From Boswellia sacra (taxonomy: Eukaryota > Streptophyta > Magnoliopsida > Sapindales > Burseraceae), in assembly GCA_013180625.2 (NCBI GenBank), contig SNVD02013583.1, positions 19,039 to 83,038 of the forward strand: DNA of 64,000 nucleotides, read 5' to 3'. The first letter of the stretch is position 1; each line of letters opens with the position of its first letter. Of this stretch, positions 20,175-32,464 are shown piece by piece. The notes beneath the pieces are model-generated. The model did no database searches and had not been told where the DNA came from. It saw only the letters and a list, made by a program, of their open reading frames with translations. A program made the translations under genes and the position numbers.

Positions 20175-21507
20175 ATGCATTCACTAATGATTCTTAGTGC
20201 TTTGATAGTGGGTGTTCAAGACATATGACAGGTAATAAAGATCTGTTGAAAAATTTTAGATCATGTAGATAAGGTTCAATCACATTTGGAGATGGTACCA
20301 AGAGTAAAGTAATGGGTAAGAGTACATTAAATGTTGATTGTTTACCTAAATTTGATTTTCTCTATGTTGAAGGTCTTAAAGTTAATTTACTCAGTATGAC
20401 TCAGATTTATGATGATAAAATATATAGTTGAGTTCAATAAAAATAAGCGCATGGTTCTTGACTCCAACAAGAATTGCATTCTTGAAGGTGTTAGGTCTAA
20501 TGACACCTTTTACTTATTAAATAAACTGAGTGCATTGCATGTTAAGACTTTTGAGATTGAATTATTGCACCAAAGACTTAGTTAAATTAACTAAGACTAG
20601 TGTAGTTTGAGGAGTACTTAAATTTGAGCAAAAACTTGACATTGTGTGTGGCCCTTGTCAAAAGGGTAAACAAATTAAAAGTTCACATGCTTCTAGTTCT
20701 TTTCTTAGTACTTCAAAGATTCTTCAACTATCACATATGAATGTCATGGGACCAATATGAGTTCAAAAGCATTGTAGGGAAAAGATATGTTTTTGTTTGT
20801 GTAGATGACTATTGAAGGTATACTTCGGTAAATCTTGCTAAAAAGAAATATGATACATTTGATGTGTTTAGAAACTTATGTGTGAGGTTGAAAAATGAAC
20901 AGAGCAGAAACATCAGGAGAATTATTAGAATCAGAAGTGACCATGGGAAATAATTTGAAAATGAGAATTATGCAAACTTTTGCAGACTTCATGGCATCAC
21001 TCATGAATTCTCTACTCCAAAAAAACTTTAAAATAACAAAGTAGTGGAAAGGAAAAGCAGAACATTGCAAGAAATTGCCAAGTAATTTTGAACAACAAGA
21101 AGCTTACAAAGAGGCTTTGGGCAGAGGCAATCAATAGAGTTTTCTTACAGCTAGGAACCTGTCAAACACCCTATGAGTTGCTAAAAAAGAGAAAGCCTAA
21201 TTTGAAAGATTTTCATGTATCCAGCTACAAGTGTTATATCCTAAATGACAGAGAACAACTTGGCAAATTTGATGCCAAAAGTGATGATGGTGTTTTTATT
21301 AATTATTCATTGAATAGCAAAGCATATAAAATTTATAACATGAGAACTGAAAACGTTATGGAATCTGCTAATGTTATGTTTGATGACTGTGATGATTTTG
21401 TAGATTTTTCACATGAAGAACTCATAGGAAGTCTTGGAGAACTTGCTAGTAGAGCTGGGACATATTCTGCAGAAAACATAGAACAGTCACACAGGAGGAA
21501 ACTATAA
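20175..21507 (+). pseudogene. Copia-2 protease and integrase
   Basis: The protease core at about 20203-20237 is intact (FDSGCSRHMTG) although a stop lies two codons before. The pre-integrase Cys pair CGPCQKGKQ is near 20650, with the first Cys region damaged. The integrase core follows (KRYVFVCVDDY, then IRSDHGK near 20935, then VVERKSRTLQE near 21045), so the D, D and E positions can all be located despite several stops. The last part (21088-21507) is open and holds the integrase C-terminal region (TPYELLKKRKPNLKDFHV). Confidence 0.85.
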
Positions 21508-21683
21508 AAGTTAAGACATATAAGACTGAATTTTTTGATAGCATTGATTTAGGTAGAGATCAAATCAGAATCGATGATAAGATTAGGGATTTCCCAACTT
21601 GGATTCAAAAGGCATATCCTACCATCTCTGTCATCGAAAGTTCATAAAGTGGAGTTAAAACCAGAAGGAAGGTAAGGAATCAG

Positions 21684-23215
21684 GTGGGTTTCTCATGCTA
21701 TGTGTCACTTAGTGAACTTAAGAATATTAATAATGCTCTTAAGGAAGAAGCCTGGGTTCAAGCCATGCAAGATAAGTTGAATCAATTTGAAAGAAATCAA
21801 GTTTGGAATTTAATTCCCACACCTAAATACACAAATGTCACTAGAAATAAATTGATTTCTAAGAACAAGAGTAATGAAAATGGACACGTAATTAGGAATA
21901 AGGCTAGACTAGTTGCTCAAGGGTATACACAAATTGAAGGGATAAACTTTGATGAGACCTGTACACTTATGGCTAGGTTAGAATCTATTAGGTTTTTGCT
22001 TGCTATTGTTTGTTTGTTGAATTTCAAACTCTTTCAAATGAATGTTAAAACAGCTTTTCTAAATGGCATTTTAAATGAGGAAGCTTTTGTTGAGCAACCA
22101 AAAGGCTTTGTTGATCCTAAGCACACCACTTATGTTTATAAACTTAAAAAGGCTCTGTATGGTCTGAAATAAGCTTTAGGAGCCTCATATGAAAGACTTA
22201 CAACCTTTCTTCTTGGCAAGTGATATGCTAAAGGCAACAATAACTAAACTTTGTTCATAAAGCATACATCTAAGTATTTTGTTGTGGCTTAAATCTTTGT
22301 TGATGATGATATAGTGTTTGGTTCTACAATTGATGATAAAACTAATGAGTTTGTTGAGCTTATACAGGAAGAATTTGGGATGAGTATGGTAGGCTAACTA
22401 ACATTTTTTCTTAGACTTCAAGTCAAACAACTTGATAATGCCATTTTCATCTCTTAAACTAAATATGCAAAGAACTTAGTGAAGAAATTTGAGATGAACA
22501 AGAGCAAAGCAATAATGACACCTATTGTTACCAATCTCAAACTGTTAAGGAATAATGCTGGGAATGATGATAGAAGCATGATTGGAAGCCTTCTATATCT
22601 CACAACAACTAGACTTGACATCAATTTTAGTGTAGGTTTATGTGCATGGTTTCGGTCATGTTTAAAGGAACAACATCTGACAATAGTCAAAAGGATAATT
22701 AGGTATGTTCAAGGGACTACAGAATATGAAATTTGGTTTTCTAAATATATAAATTCATCTCTTGCAAGTTACAGTGATAATGATTGGGCTGGCAATGTAG
22801 ATGATAGAAAGAGTACCACAGGAGGATGCTTTTATCTTGGAAACAACCTGGTGGCTTGGTACATCAAGAAACAAAATTCGATTTCACTTTCTACTGCTGA
22901 GGTTGAGTACATAGTTGCTGGTACCTGTTGTACTCAATTGTTGTGGATGAAATAAATGTTGGAAAACTATGGTATCACTCAAGAAATCATGATAATCTTT
23001 TGTAATAATACAAGTGGCATATCCAAAAACCTTGTTCAACACTTAAGAGCGAAACACATAGACATTAGGTATCAGTTCATTAGAGAGTTTGTTGAATCTA
23101 GAACAGTCCATATTGAACATGTTCCAACTGAAAATTAACTAGCTAATTCGTTTACCAAAGCACTAAACTCATCAAGATTTGAAAAGTTGAGCAAGATTAT
23201 AGTTGTGTGTCAATT
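21684..23215 (+). pseudogene. Copia-2 reverse transcriptase and RNase H
   Basis: RT begins with ALKEEAWVQAMQDKLNQFER and KARLVAQGYTQIEGINF, then FQMNVKTAFLNGILNEEAF and ALYGLK, where a stop occurs at 22170. The active site reads IFVDDDIVFGST near 22300, keeping the paired Asp. RNase H contains SYSDNDWAGNVDDRKSTTGG (near 22770) and the C-terminal AKHIDIRYQFIRE. Single stops punctuate an otherwise well-kept frame, mostly explicable by C-to-T changes. Confidence 0.9.
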
Positions 23216-24062
23216 ACATGAATATGCGCTGCCTCAGTCACATATAAGATATCTAAAACATCATGAAATTTGTTTTAACTTTGCATTTTTTTGAGCTGTT
23301 TAATTCAATGCTTTTCTTGTTATTTTTAATTGATGATTTTTTTTTGCTGAAAGGGCGAGTTGTATGTGTTAAGTGAAAGCTATCAGTTGAAAACAATTCA
23401 TGTGTATCTAAGAAATATGTTTAGATTGCCCATTCAACATAAAGAAGGCTACCACCATAAATGTGTGAAGTCATTGCATTTGCGTTTTAAAATTCAATTG
23501 AGATTTATTTCTGTGCATTTTAGAGATATACTGAGATTGATCACTTAATTGAGTTTTGATCTATGTGAAAAATATCACATTACAATGTAATCAATACAAT
23601 TATGCATCTGGCTTTGTTAAAATAAATTACATGATGTCAGAATATTCTACTAAAGACTGAGATAACAAGTTTAGTCATGTTGTTTGTGATTATTTGGTTC
23701 AATTTGAAGATTGATTCAGCTGTGTAATTGAATGAGTTATATGTGGACAAGGTTGACACTTCAATAAAGAAGGTCTGAAATTGAAACTATGTGAGTGGTG
23801 GGACTTAATATACGACTTCCTTTACATTTATTTCACATAAATGCCTAAATCTTTGTGATTTGGTTTCTTGAGGATAAATTGAAAAATTAAAATTCTGATT
23901 TAAGAGGAATTTTTGTAATTGTGTTATCTTAATTTTGCTAGGATTCTTGATTTAAAAGAACATTATCTTTTATTTTCTTTATTATCTTATTTTGCCTTTA
24001 TCAAGTAAAACTCATGAACTTCTTTGCTAGGGTTCTTTATACTACAGTTGTAGCTATCATTC

Positions 24063-26093
24063 ATGGCACCAAAGCTTCGATCTCAATCAAAGAAAATGCA
24101 ATCAGTATTGCATGATTCTCTGTCACAATCTCTATCATAAAAAAGACCATCGGAGCAGTCATCGCCGACTTAACATGAAACTAAAGAAGAAGTTGATCCT
24201 ACATAGCAGCAAGAACAAGGCTCAACTGTTGATCAAGACACATCAGAGACTCAAAACGAAGAAGAAACATAGTCCTCTAATAATGATAATCAAGCCAAGA
24301 GCGAAGACTTTGATATGCATGTGAATCAGTTCGATGCTCTTGAGGGATTCAATCCCGTTGAAGGCGAGTTTGCTTATGAAGAAGTCAAGGAAAGACATGG
24401 ATTACATTATAGCTAGGGAGCTCTAGGAGGAAAAATTTGTCAAGGTAGAAACATATGCCACATATTCAGTTGATGCTCTACTTTAGGACAGGCAGTGGAG
24501 TAAATCGGCAAGCCAACTATAACGCCCTCCTACCTCCTACCTTTCTAATTCGAGAATTTTATGCTAATGTGGTGGATGATATAAATGATGCATCAAGTGT
24601 TAGGTATCATCTAGTTTATTGTAAAGGAAAAGATGTTCATTTTTCACCAAATGTTATCAATGATTTTCTAGAAATACCAGGGGCATTGATCATGACATCC
24701 GTTCCTTGAAAATCACAAAAAATGTTGTCTGGAAAGAACTTGATGGATATAACATCAAGGGTGAAGAATAGATCACTCAATCTCAATTGTTGCCTAGGTA
24801 TAGAATTTTGAGCAAGAGTGCTAGGTATAATTGGACCTCAACTTCTCATTCATTTGCCATTAGTCTTGGTAGAGCTAAATTTCTATATTGTTTAGGCAAG
24901 AATAAAAGCATTAAATTAAGAATATGGATTTATGATTGCATAGTTACTGTTGCTAAAAACCATTCTCAAAGATTATACTTGTCTTATAATGGGAATTTTG
25001 ATGAAAAATGGCATTGAACTTGAAGGTAATGATGTTATTGAACCTCTTGAATCACCTATCACAAGTTATTTTATGAAAAGAGTAAGGAGACATCAAAAAG
25101 AGGATGATAAAGAGGATCCTAAAGAAGAAATTGGTGTTGAAGCTAATGAAGAAGAAAAGGGAGAGGAAGTTGAGCCTCCTCCAAAATGGGCTAGGATGAC
25201 CAGTACCTAATCATTAGAATCTATGCAAGATACTCTACAAAATTTGACTGACAGTCCTGCTTTAGTTTTATAGCAACAACAACAGATTTTGGATAATTAG
25301 AAAAAACTCATGGAGCAACAAAAAGAGAATGATACAAATGTGCAAGCTAATCATGAATTTTTATTGAAGCATTTTGCAGGTTTCTCTTTAGAAGGACAAG
25401 CTCCAGCTACTGCAGAACCTTTCATTTTTGGAGTTCACATAAGCCATCCCCTATTACACCTACTCAATCAGAACCTCCTACATTGTCTATTTCACCCATA
25501 CAACAAGAATCACTAGCAATTCATGCTACTAATGCTAAAATTCTAGTTGTAGACACTCTAGCTTTAGTTTATACAATTGCAACTATCACAACCACAGCTC
25601 ATACACCAGTTGAATCACCACAACCTACTCTAGTTCTCGTTACTATTGTGGAAAATTCTGACATCATTCCAGTTGACATTATACCTCCCATTGTTCAAAC
25701 TGAACCTTCTACAACAAATATCATTACTCTAGTCTCTTAACCTACAACTGACAAGTTTCATCTCTAGCTCAATCAATTGCAACATCTTATAATTCATCCT
25801 CCACTTCAGTTGAAAAGGATGCTTCTCCATCAACTACTACAACTGCTTCTCTTCTACAAATGTCGTTTCTTTCTCTAAAAGTTGTAGCTCAATAAGCGAA
25901 GGAAATAGTTGAGACTCTTGTTCTAGTGATAGCCATATCCTCTCAGCAATCTACTCAAGTTCCCTCTCTAGCTTCACCTTCCACAAGACAGAAACCAAGG
26001 ACAAGGGGTGGATTTCTCAAGAAAGGTTTCTTACCAGGTGGTTTGCCAGACATCAAAAGTAGTGATATTTGGCACTTTATAAAGAAAAAATGA
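24063..26093 (+). pseudogene. Copia-2 post-pol reading frame (env-like position), decayed
   Basis: After an untranslated stretch (23216-24062) an ATG at 24063 opens MAPKLRSQSKKMQS. Coding-like sequence continues, with stops and frame shifts, to KSSDIWHFIKKK and a stop at 26091. The central part (about 24530-24710) reads LIREFYANVVDDINDASSVR and KGKDVHFSPNVINDFLEIPG, resembling the putative plant transposon protein domain found in extra ORFs of plant retroelements. A Glu-rich stretch and long Pro/Thr/Ser-rich sequence follow. No clear signal peptide or transmembrane segment was recognised, so envelope function is not supported. Confidence 0.6.
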
Positions 26094-26454
26094 GGAGTAG
26101 AGGGGACTTGTTTTGGGAATAGAGCAAGGCAACATTTGAGTGAGAATGCTAATTGCTGATGAAACTTTATTGTTAAAACTTTTAATTTTTACATTTTGAT
26201 GTTTTTAAGTTTAGAGGGAGAAGAACATACTTATAGGGAGTCTTCATAGGTTTGCTACTATTTGATATTTGATGGTGTGTTTTGTTTTTGTTTGGTCTTC
26301 ATGCAATTTGATAATGCCAACTAATCAAGTTCATTCTTGTAGGAAATTTTTGTAACTTTCTTAATGTAGTTCAAATTTGTTTACCTGTCACAGTCATGTT
26401 ATTGCTAACTATATTTGTGTAGGTTATATTAACTTGTGTTTTTATCACAAAATG

Positions 26455-26468
26455 CCAAAGGCGAAGAT
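26455..26468 (+). other. Copia-2 polypurine tract
   Basis: CCAAAGGCGAAGAT directly abuts the right LTR and resembles the AAAGG-GAAGAT tract common in SIRE-type elements. Confidence 0.75.
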
Positions 26469-27058
26469 TGTTAGGACAATGCCACCTGGACTGTCATGTG
26501 TCCTAGTCAATCTAATGGCATTGAATGTGTTGGCATCTTGAGAGAAAACAAATCTAGAGTATTGACTTCATCTGACTTCAGGAAAGGATTATTTTGTGAT
26601 TATTTATTTCATATCCTAATGTGATTTAGCTTTCCTATGTTTGCAAGATATATAGGATAATAACATATTTTATGTGCAAGCTTTGTTATTAAGCTTGAGT
26701 AGTGATAAGTCTTCTTTACTTACCGTGATTGTGATTGACCAGAAGAGTGTGGTTATCTCTTTTGGGATTTGTAATACAATTTGAGAGGGACTGAAATTAT
26801 GGGTTGTGTAGCAAGGAAAGAGTTGGTTTGCTATGGATGGAGTTCTAGGTGATTAGAATGTTCATTTTCTATAAAGTCCTAGTCCTTGTAAACATGAACA
26901 TCATAGTAAATTACAGCTTAGCTGCTCGTGGATGTAGGCTTGGTTATGCTGAACCACATAAAACTCCTCTGTGCAATTTTGTTTACGTTTTTGTTTCTTT
27001 GAATATAATGCTAGTAGTTTTGTCCTACGTAACTAAGTCTGTAGCTTCAGAACTTACA
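26469..27058 (+). repeat. Copia-2 3' LTR (590 bp)
   Basis: Starts TGTTAGGACAATGCC and ends AGAACTTACA. It matches the 5' LTR but lacks two internal blocks of together about 220 bp, so the length difference comes from deletions in this copy. Confidence 0.9.
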
Positions 27059-27331
27059 ACTTCAACTCTTTAACAACCTATCTCTCACTCTATAAAAATA
27101 GCACATATCTAAGTCTCAATCTTCTCAAAATTTTATATATATCTTTTGCTTCTAATTTGAAAGAAATTGATTTAACTACTCTAAAAAGAATATTTTTTGT
27201 TTCAATTTCTTGAATTTTTGTGTAACGATTCCAAATTAATTATTTTCTAATCAAATTTTTGAAAAAAAATTATTAAATTTAATTGTATTTGCAATCATAT
27301 TAAAGATTGATCTATTGAATTTAATTGGTTA

Positions 27332-27610
27332 ATTAACTTTGTTTGTTTTAAAACTTTAACAAAATGTGCATACTGAATAATAGTGCTGAAAATAATTTCT
27401 TGAATTCAAATAATCTTACTAATACTAAAAAAAAACTAATTAAAGATGATTTTGTAAAGTTTTCTCAAAATAATAATAACAACAACAGCAGGAACAACAA
27501 TAACAATAATAATTAATAAAATGTATTATATCTTAATAATAATAAAAGATTTTTTTAAGATAAAGTACTTTAAAAGTTTTGACTAATTTGAAATGCTTTA
27601 CAAAAGTTTT
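27332..27610 (+). repeat. Direct repeat flanking the MULE, left copy
   Basis: A 279-bp stretch from ATTAACTTTGTTTG to ACAAAAGTTTT, repeated on the other side of the MULE at 33433-33706. By eye about ten substitutions and a few small indels separate the copies. It contains AAT and AAC trinucleotide runs and no gene. It is far longer than any MULE target duplication. The bases from 27059 to 27331 show nothing recognisable. Confidence 0.85.
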
Positions 27611-27615
27611 TGGGA

Positions 27616-27750
27616 TAATGCCACAAACTAAACTATCCCTACCTTTTGGGATAATGTCTCACAGGCCTTTTGGATTTTTGCATAAATTTGCCCTTATATT
27701 TTTAAAAACTCATCACAAAAACCCCTTATATTAATTCCTTAGTTAGCTCC
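27616..27750 (+). repeat. MULE left TIR
   Basis: Starts TAATGCCACAAACTAAAC and runs to TTCCTTAGTTAGCTCC. It pairs with 33301-33436 reverse complemented, with short gaps. Conserved core phrases include CTTTTGGGATAATG and TTTTGGATTTT. Confidence 0.85.
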
Positions 27751-27899
27751 TTGTAAATAATTTAAAATAAGAGGGGCAAGGCAGTCAATCCTTTCTACAC
27801 AGTCAGCACTATATAAACTCAATCAAAATTAAAAAAGTTTTAAAACCCTGTTATTGTGGTCCTCAGCTTTTGACCTTGCCTTTTTCGTTTGTCTCTCCC

Positions 27900-28010
27900 A
27901 TGGCCATTGCTAATCTTCCCGCCTTCCATGCCAAAACCCTAGTATGTGAGCTGAAGCAAGCATTTGAGTGGAGAAATTTTGTTGATGCAGCCGCTATTGA
28001 CACACACGGG
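27900..28010 (+). other. Possible leading exon or captured exon inside the MULE
   Basis: An ATG in good context (CCCATGG) opens 37 codons reading MAIANLPAFHAKTLVC, then ending AAAIDTHG, followed by GTAACT, a possible splice donor. It is too short for a confident identification. It lies about 150 bp inside the TIR, at the expected place for a transposase leader exon, but a captured host exon is equally possible. Confidence 0.3.
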
Positions 28011-28629
28011 TAACTAATGGTTCTTTCCTTGGTGTGTACATGAAATGCATGGCGGGGCCTCTTATTTGGTCCTGTGTATTACCATTAGCATGCATGCTTT
28101 TTTATTTTTTTGTTTTAATATCAAATTCATATATATTTTGATTGTTGTTGTGAGCATTGTTGATGTATGCCGATTTGATGAAGTTTTGTAAGTTGCGCAT
28201 GTATATAGTCCAAACCCTAGGCAACGAAATTTTGGGTTTTTTAAAATTGATGGCAAATAACGATAATTGATGAAGTCGAAAGCATATTAGAACTATTATA
28301 TTGAGATTCATGCATGAGATTTGCTTTATTGAACTAGTTTTACATCGTGCTTGAAGATTGTGTGCTAATGTAAATTTGGGTTTTTTTTTTTAAAAAAAAA
28401 AATTGAATGAAAATAAATATAATTGATGTAATGGAATGTGTAATTGAATTGTTATAATAGCATGCATGCATGAGATTTGTGTTGCTTTAATTAAATTTAT
28501 ATCGTGATTTATTATTGTGTACTGATGGATATATTTTTGTTTTATTTTCTCTATTTTATTTTTATTTTATTTGCTTATGTTAATATTTGTCGGTGCATAA
28601 GGCAGTGTCATGGTTGAAATTTTTTTTTT

Positions 28630-31600
28630 GTAGTTTTGAGTCAAAGGGTCGTGTCATCCCAGTTGGCTCTATTGACCCTGATAAAATATATAGGATAGGA
28701 TTATTTGATGCTGCAAATGAGCTCTTCGAATTGGGTGTTCATGATTATAGGGATGTTAGACTTAGTGTGTCTCTACCTTGGACCAGTGAAATGGAAATTT
28801 ATAATGCCTATAAATTGTTAGACATTTTGAAAATGTATGAAGCAAAAGCTACATATGCTATAACTATGTCTGTAGAGGTTATAGCTCTTGACATTGATCC
28901 AATAAGCAATGAAAATCCTTGTGGGATAGAGGGGATTGGAACTAATGTATAGGATATGGGTAAAACTGTAGGTGAAAATACATATGAGGGAAATGAAGAT
29001 GAGTTATGTAAAAGGCCTATTGAAAATGAACAGGAATTGTCTGATAGGATAGTTGACAATGAAGATAGTGGGGGAGGAGGAGCTGAAAATGACCTTCAAG
29101 AGGAAGTTTTTGTAGGAAAGTCTGCCTACCACAGTGAGTATGCCTTTGAAGCATCTTCTAATGAAGATTACAGGTCTGAGAGTGATGTAGATTTAAAGTT
29201 CCATGGTGATAATAATGAGGCAGGGGGTAGTAGTGGAAAGGAGTCAGTAGATGACTCCTCACATTACCAGAGTGATGGTGAAAACTTCAAAAAGATTATT
29301 AGTGATTCAGATGAAGAAGTGGGCAATGCTAGGATGGCTAGGGTCCATAGTTCCAACCTTTTTAAACCAAGTGTAGAAGGAGGGGCTCAGTTTAGGGTTG
29401 GGCAAACCTTTGAGAACTTGAACCAGTTTAGGGATGTCCTTAGTGAATATGCAATTCAGAAAGGTATTATGCTTAAAAGAGTGAACAATTAGAAAGAGAG
29501 AGTAACCTATAAGTGTGCTGCTGAAGGTTGCCCGTGGAGGATTCATACCTCCTTAACCCAAGACCTAATCACATGATAAATCAGGACATTATACCCTGAT
29601 CATGATTGTGGGAAGCTACTTGATACACTTGAGTGCACAAACATTTGGATAGCTAACAAATATCAGGAGCATTTTAGAGAAAATCCTAACCTAACTGTGG
29701 ACTGGTTAGAGAAGGACATAAAAAAAAGATATGGGATTCAACCAGCAAAGCAAAAGTTGTATAGGGCTAGGATTAGAGGTCTAGAGCTTGGTGGTAAGCA
29801 CCACCAAAAAGCTCTAAACTCGTTGAATAAAAATGCTAACATTATCACATTAACAAACCCTACTACCACAATATATGTTAGATCATATGCAGATTTGATA
29901 TTTGCAGCTCTTGAATTTCATGGATTTTTAATTAGTTTTCAGTCACAAAGATTAAGGTTTTTAGAGGGGGTTTAGGCCTTTTATTGGCCTAGATGGTTGC
30001 CATTAGAAAGGTCCTATGGGAGGGGTTTTATTAGCAACTGTTGGAATTGATGCTAATAATGGAATGTTTCCTTTAGCTATAGGAGTGTGTGAGGTTGAAT
30101 GCAATATCACATGGAATTGGTTTCTACAGCATTTAGGTGAAAACATTGGTGGGGTAGATGGGCTAGGATTGCTAATGACATTTATGAGTGATAGACAGAA
30201 GGGAATCATTAATGCTTTGTCTGTTCAATGGCCATATGCATCCAAAAGATATTATGGTAAGCATGTTTTTGAAAATTTAAAAAAATAGCATCCAGAACTA
30301 GGTTTGAAGCCTCTATTTTGGAAGGCTTGTAAGACTGCCAATGTTAATAATTTTACTTCTGCCATGGAAGAAATAAAACAAATTGATGAAACAACGTATG
30401 CATACTTGGCCAACATTCCTGTAATGAACTGGAGCAGATATGCATTTGATGAAAGAGTAAAGTTAGATCATGTAAAAAACAATATAACAGAATCCTTTAA
30501 CTCTTGGATTAATCGCATAGATCATGTAACAAACAAAATTAGAAGGAAGGTTATGACGAGGACTCAAAAAAAGTAAATGATCTCTTATTTTAATTTTTCT
30601 TACTTTGGTGTTGATGCAAGTTGTAATTAATTTTTTTTTCTTTGATTTCAGGTTGAAGGAATGCTTGAAATGGCACATTGATGTAGGACCAAACATTAAG
30701 TCCATAATCAAAGATAGAGGGAAATAGTGTACTGAAATGGAAGTGTTATGGTGTGGGAACATGCAATTTGAGGTTGTTAATAGCAGTGGAAGAGTTTTTG
30801 TGGTTAGGTTGAATGGCCAATTTTGCACATGTGGGATGTTTCAGGTTTCTCGTATGCCATGCACACATGCTATTGCATGTGCAAGAGAAAAAAGGATTGA
30901 TGTGTACCAATTTGTCAACAACATGCTGCGAAGGGATAAATATATTGCTACCTACAACCATCACATCATGCCCATACCAGATTAGTGTGAGTGGTCAAAG
31001 GTGCTATGTGAGAAGTTGATAGCACCTAAGATAAGGACAAAGGTTGGGAGGCCTAAGAAAAATAAAAAAAGAGCTTCTGATGAAGATCCACCTCCAACCA
31101 AGCTCTTTACAATGGTATGCAAGAATTGTGGAGGTTATAATCATAACAAAAGAAGCTGCAAAAACCCTCTAGGAGCATTTACGAAAAAGGTGAATATTGT
31201 AAATGATCTCTCATTTTAGTATTTTTACATATTTGCTTATTTCTTTGATGACAACTAGTTCTTGTATATTGGGCTGATGTTCAAGGCAAAGAGATCAAAA
31301 AAAGAGGCATTATCTTCTCAAGGAGCAACATTTTCTCAGCCAATTCGAACTCAATTTCAATAAACTTTAGCTCAGTCAAACAAGAATACATCGACGAGAA
31401 AACCTCTAGTCAAACATAACAAAAAGGTTAATGGTACCATGTTTACTGTTGTCATTTTTTTTTTCCAATAACTAAAGAAATTGCTAACTTTTTTTTCCCA
31501 TGCAACATAAAAGACAAGGATTTCAACTATTGGATCATCTACTCAGGCAACAGCAACTTAGAATATAGAATCTTCTGCTTAACCTGCTGCTACTGTATCT

Positions 31601-31720
31601 CACCCTTCAGGACCATCAGTTGAGCCTTCTCCTTTAGTTAGTTCTCAGTCAGTTGTAGCATCTCAAGAAATTGGATGCTCAGCCCCTCCATCCTCCTCTC
31701 AACTAATTCAAGCTTCGTAA
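28630..31720 (+). pseudogene. MULE transposase (mudrA-like), decayed
   Basis: An acceptor-like TTTTTGTAG ends near 28633. The N-terminal domain (SKGRVIPVGSIDPDKIYR...) is open to 28952, an acidic linker follows (28956-29492), and then a MuDR-type region (FRVGQTFENLNQFRDVL) and AEGCPWRIH. The DDE core has GLDGCH (Asp at 29992-29994) and FMSDRQKG (Asp at about 30190-30192). The adjacent Leu codon is TAG at 30001-30003, and a frame change occurs just before 29975. An intron of about 80 bp (GTAAAT at about 30574 to TTTCAG at 30651) precedes the SWIM zinc finger CTCGMFQVSRMPCTHAIAC (near 30824). A CCHC knuckle CKNCGGYNHNKRSC lies near 31120. It would cut and paste the element through its TIRs. Confidence 0.88.
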
Positions 31721-32464
31721 CTATAATTATTATTTTCAGTATATCTTTATAATTTTATGTAATTATTGATCCTTATAACTATAATTTATTATTTTCAGTA
31801 TATCTAGTTAATTTCGTGTAATTATTGACGCAGGCAAAAAGTAGTGTTTTAAAGGCCAACAATGACATTCAGTAAACTGTTTTTGGATATGTATGGTACA
31901 AAGCATGGCAAAACCATAAGTCTTTTGGTACTTTTTTGTATTTTGCTACAGTTGGTACATGTTTGTATAGTTGGGTATATTTGCACATTATAGTTGCAAA
32001 TTTTTTTGTAAAGGAACTAGTTAAATTCTTTATAGGCACACAAAATGTATGAATATTATTCATTATATGGGTCAAAATTACTTCCACATAAGGCATAATA
32101 TTTCACCACAACAAAGTTTATTGCTGTGACAGTCTATAATTAACTATGACATTGTTTATAACATTGCAACCTTTATTTTTTGCTCATTGCAATGTCAAAC
32201 AGTATGTAATTAATTACTTACCATATTTATATACTGTTATTGATCTTTTGGTAAATTTTTATGTATTATGATTACATTTTCTGAGCTTATGATTGTACGG
32301 CATATAATTCATTTTGGAGTATAACATTTCCTTTATAATTCATATCATTACATCACAATAACATATTACATCATCTTTACAAGTAATGCTAGCATAATAA
32401 GAAGCAACATGTAGGACATAAACTTGTTTAGGATGACAACAGTTATAAATTTTGCATTGATTTG
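31721..32464. other. MULE interior between the convergent ORFs
   Basis: AT-rich sequence between the transposase 3' end and the opposing ORF. It probably holds the 3' ends of both genes. An open frame on the minus strand (31869-32096) has no recognisable similarity. Nothing else is seen. Confidence 0.5.

Larger units (their letters stand above)
17396..27058 (+). mobile_element. Copia-2: SIRE-like Ty1/copia element with an extra ORF after pol
   Basis: The element is about 9.66 kb on the plus strand. Its LTRs start TGTTAGGACAATG and end ACTTACA. The primer site TGGTATCAAAGC lies at 18209-18220 and a purine tract precedes the right LTR. Order is gag, protease, integrase, RT, RNase H, then a long non-pol frame (24063-26093). 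Such length, such LTR ends and a post-pol frame are typical of the SIRE/Maximus group. The 5-bp flanks (GTTTT left, ACTTC right) do not match, so the target duplication is lost or the ends were rearranged. Coding sequence is broken by many stops. Confidence 0.92.

Noticed and set aside
24063..26093. Considered calling the copia-2 extra frame an envelope gene
   Set aside because: No signal peptide, transmembrane helix or envelope motif could be seen; only the position fits.
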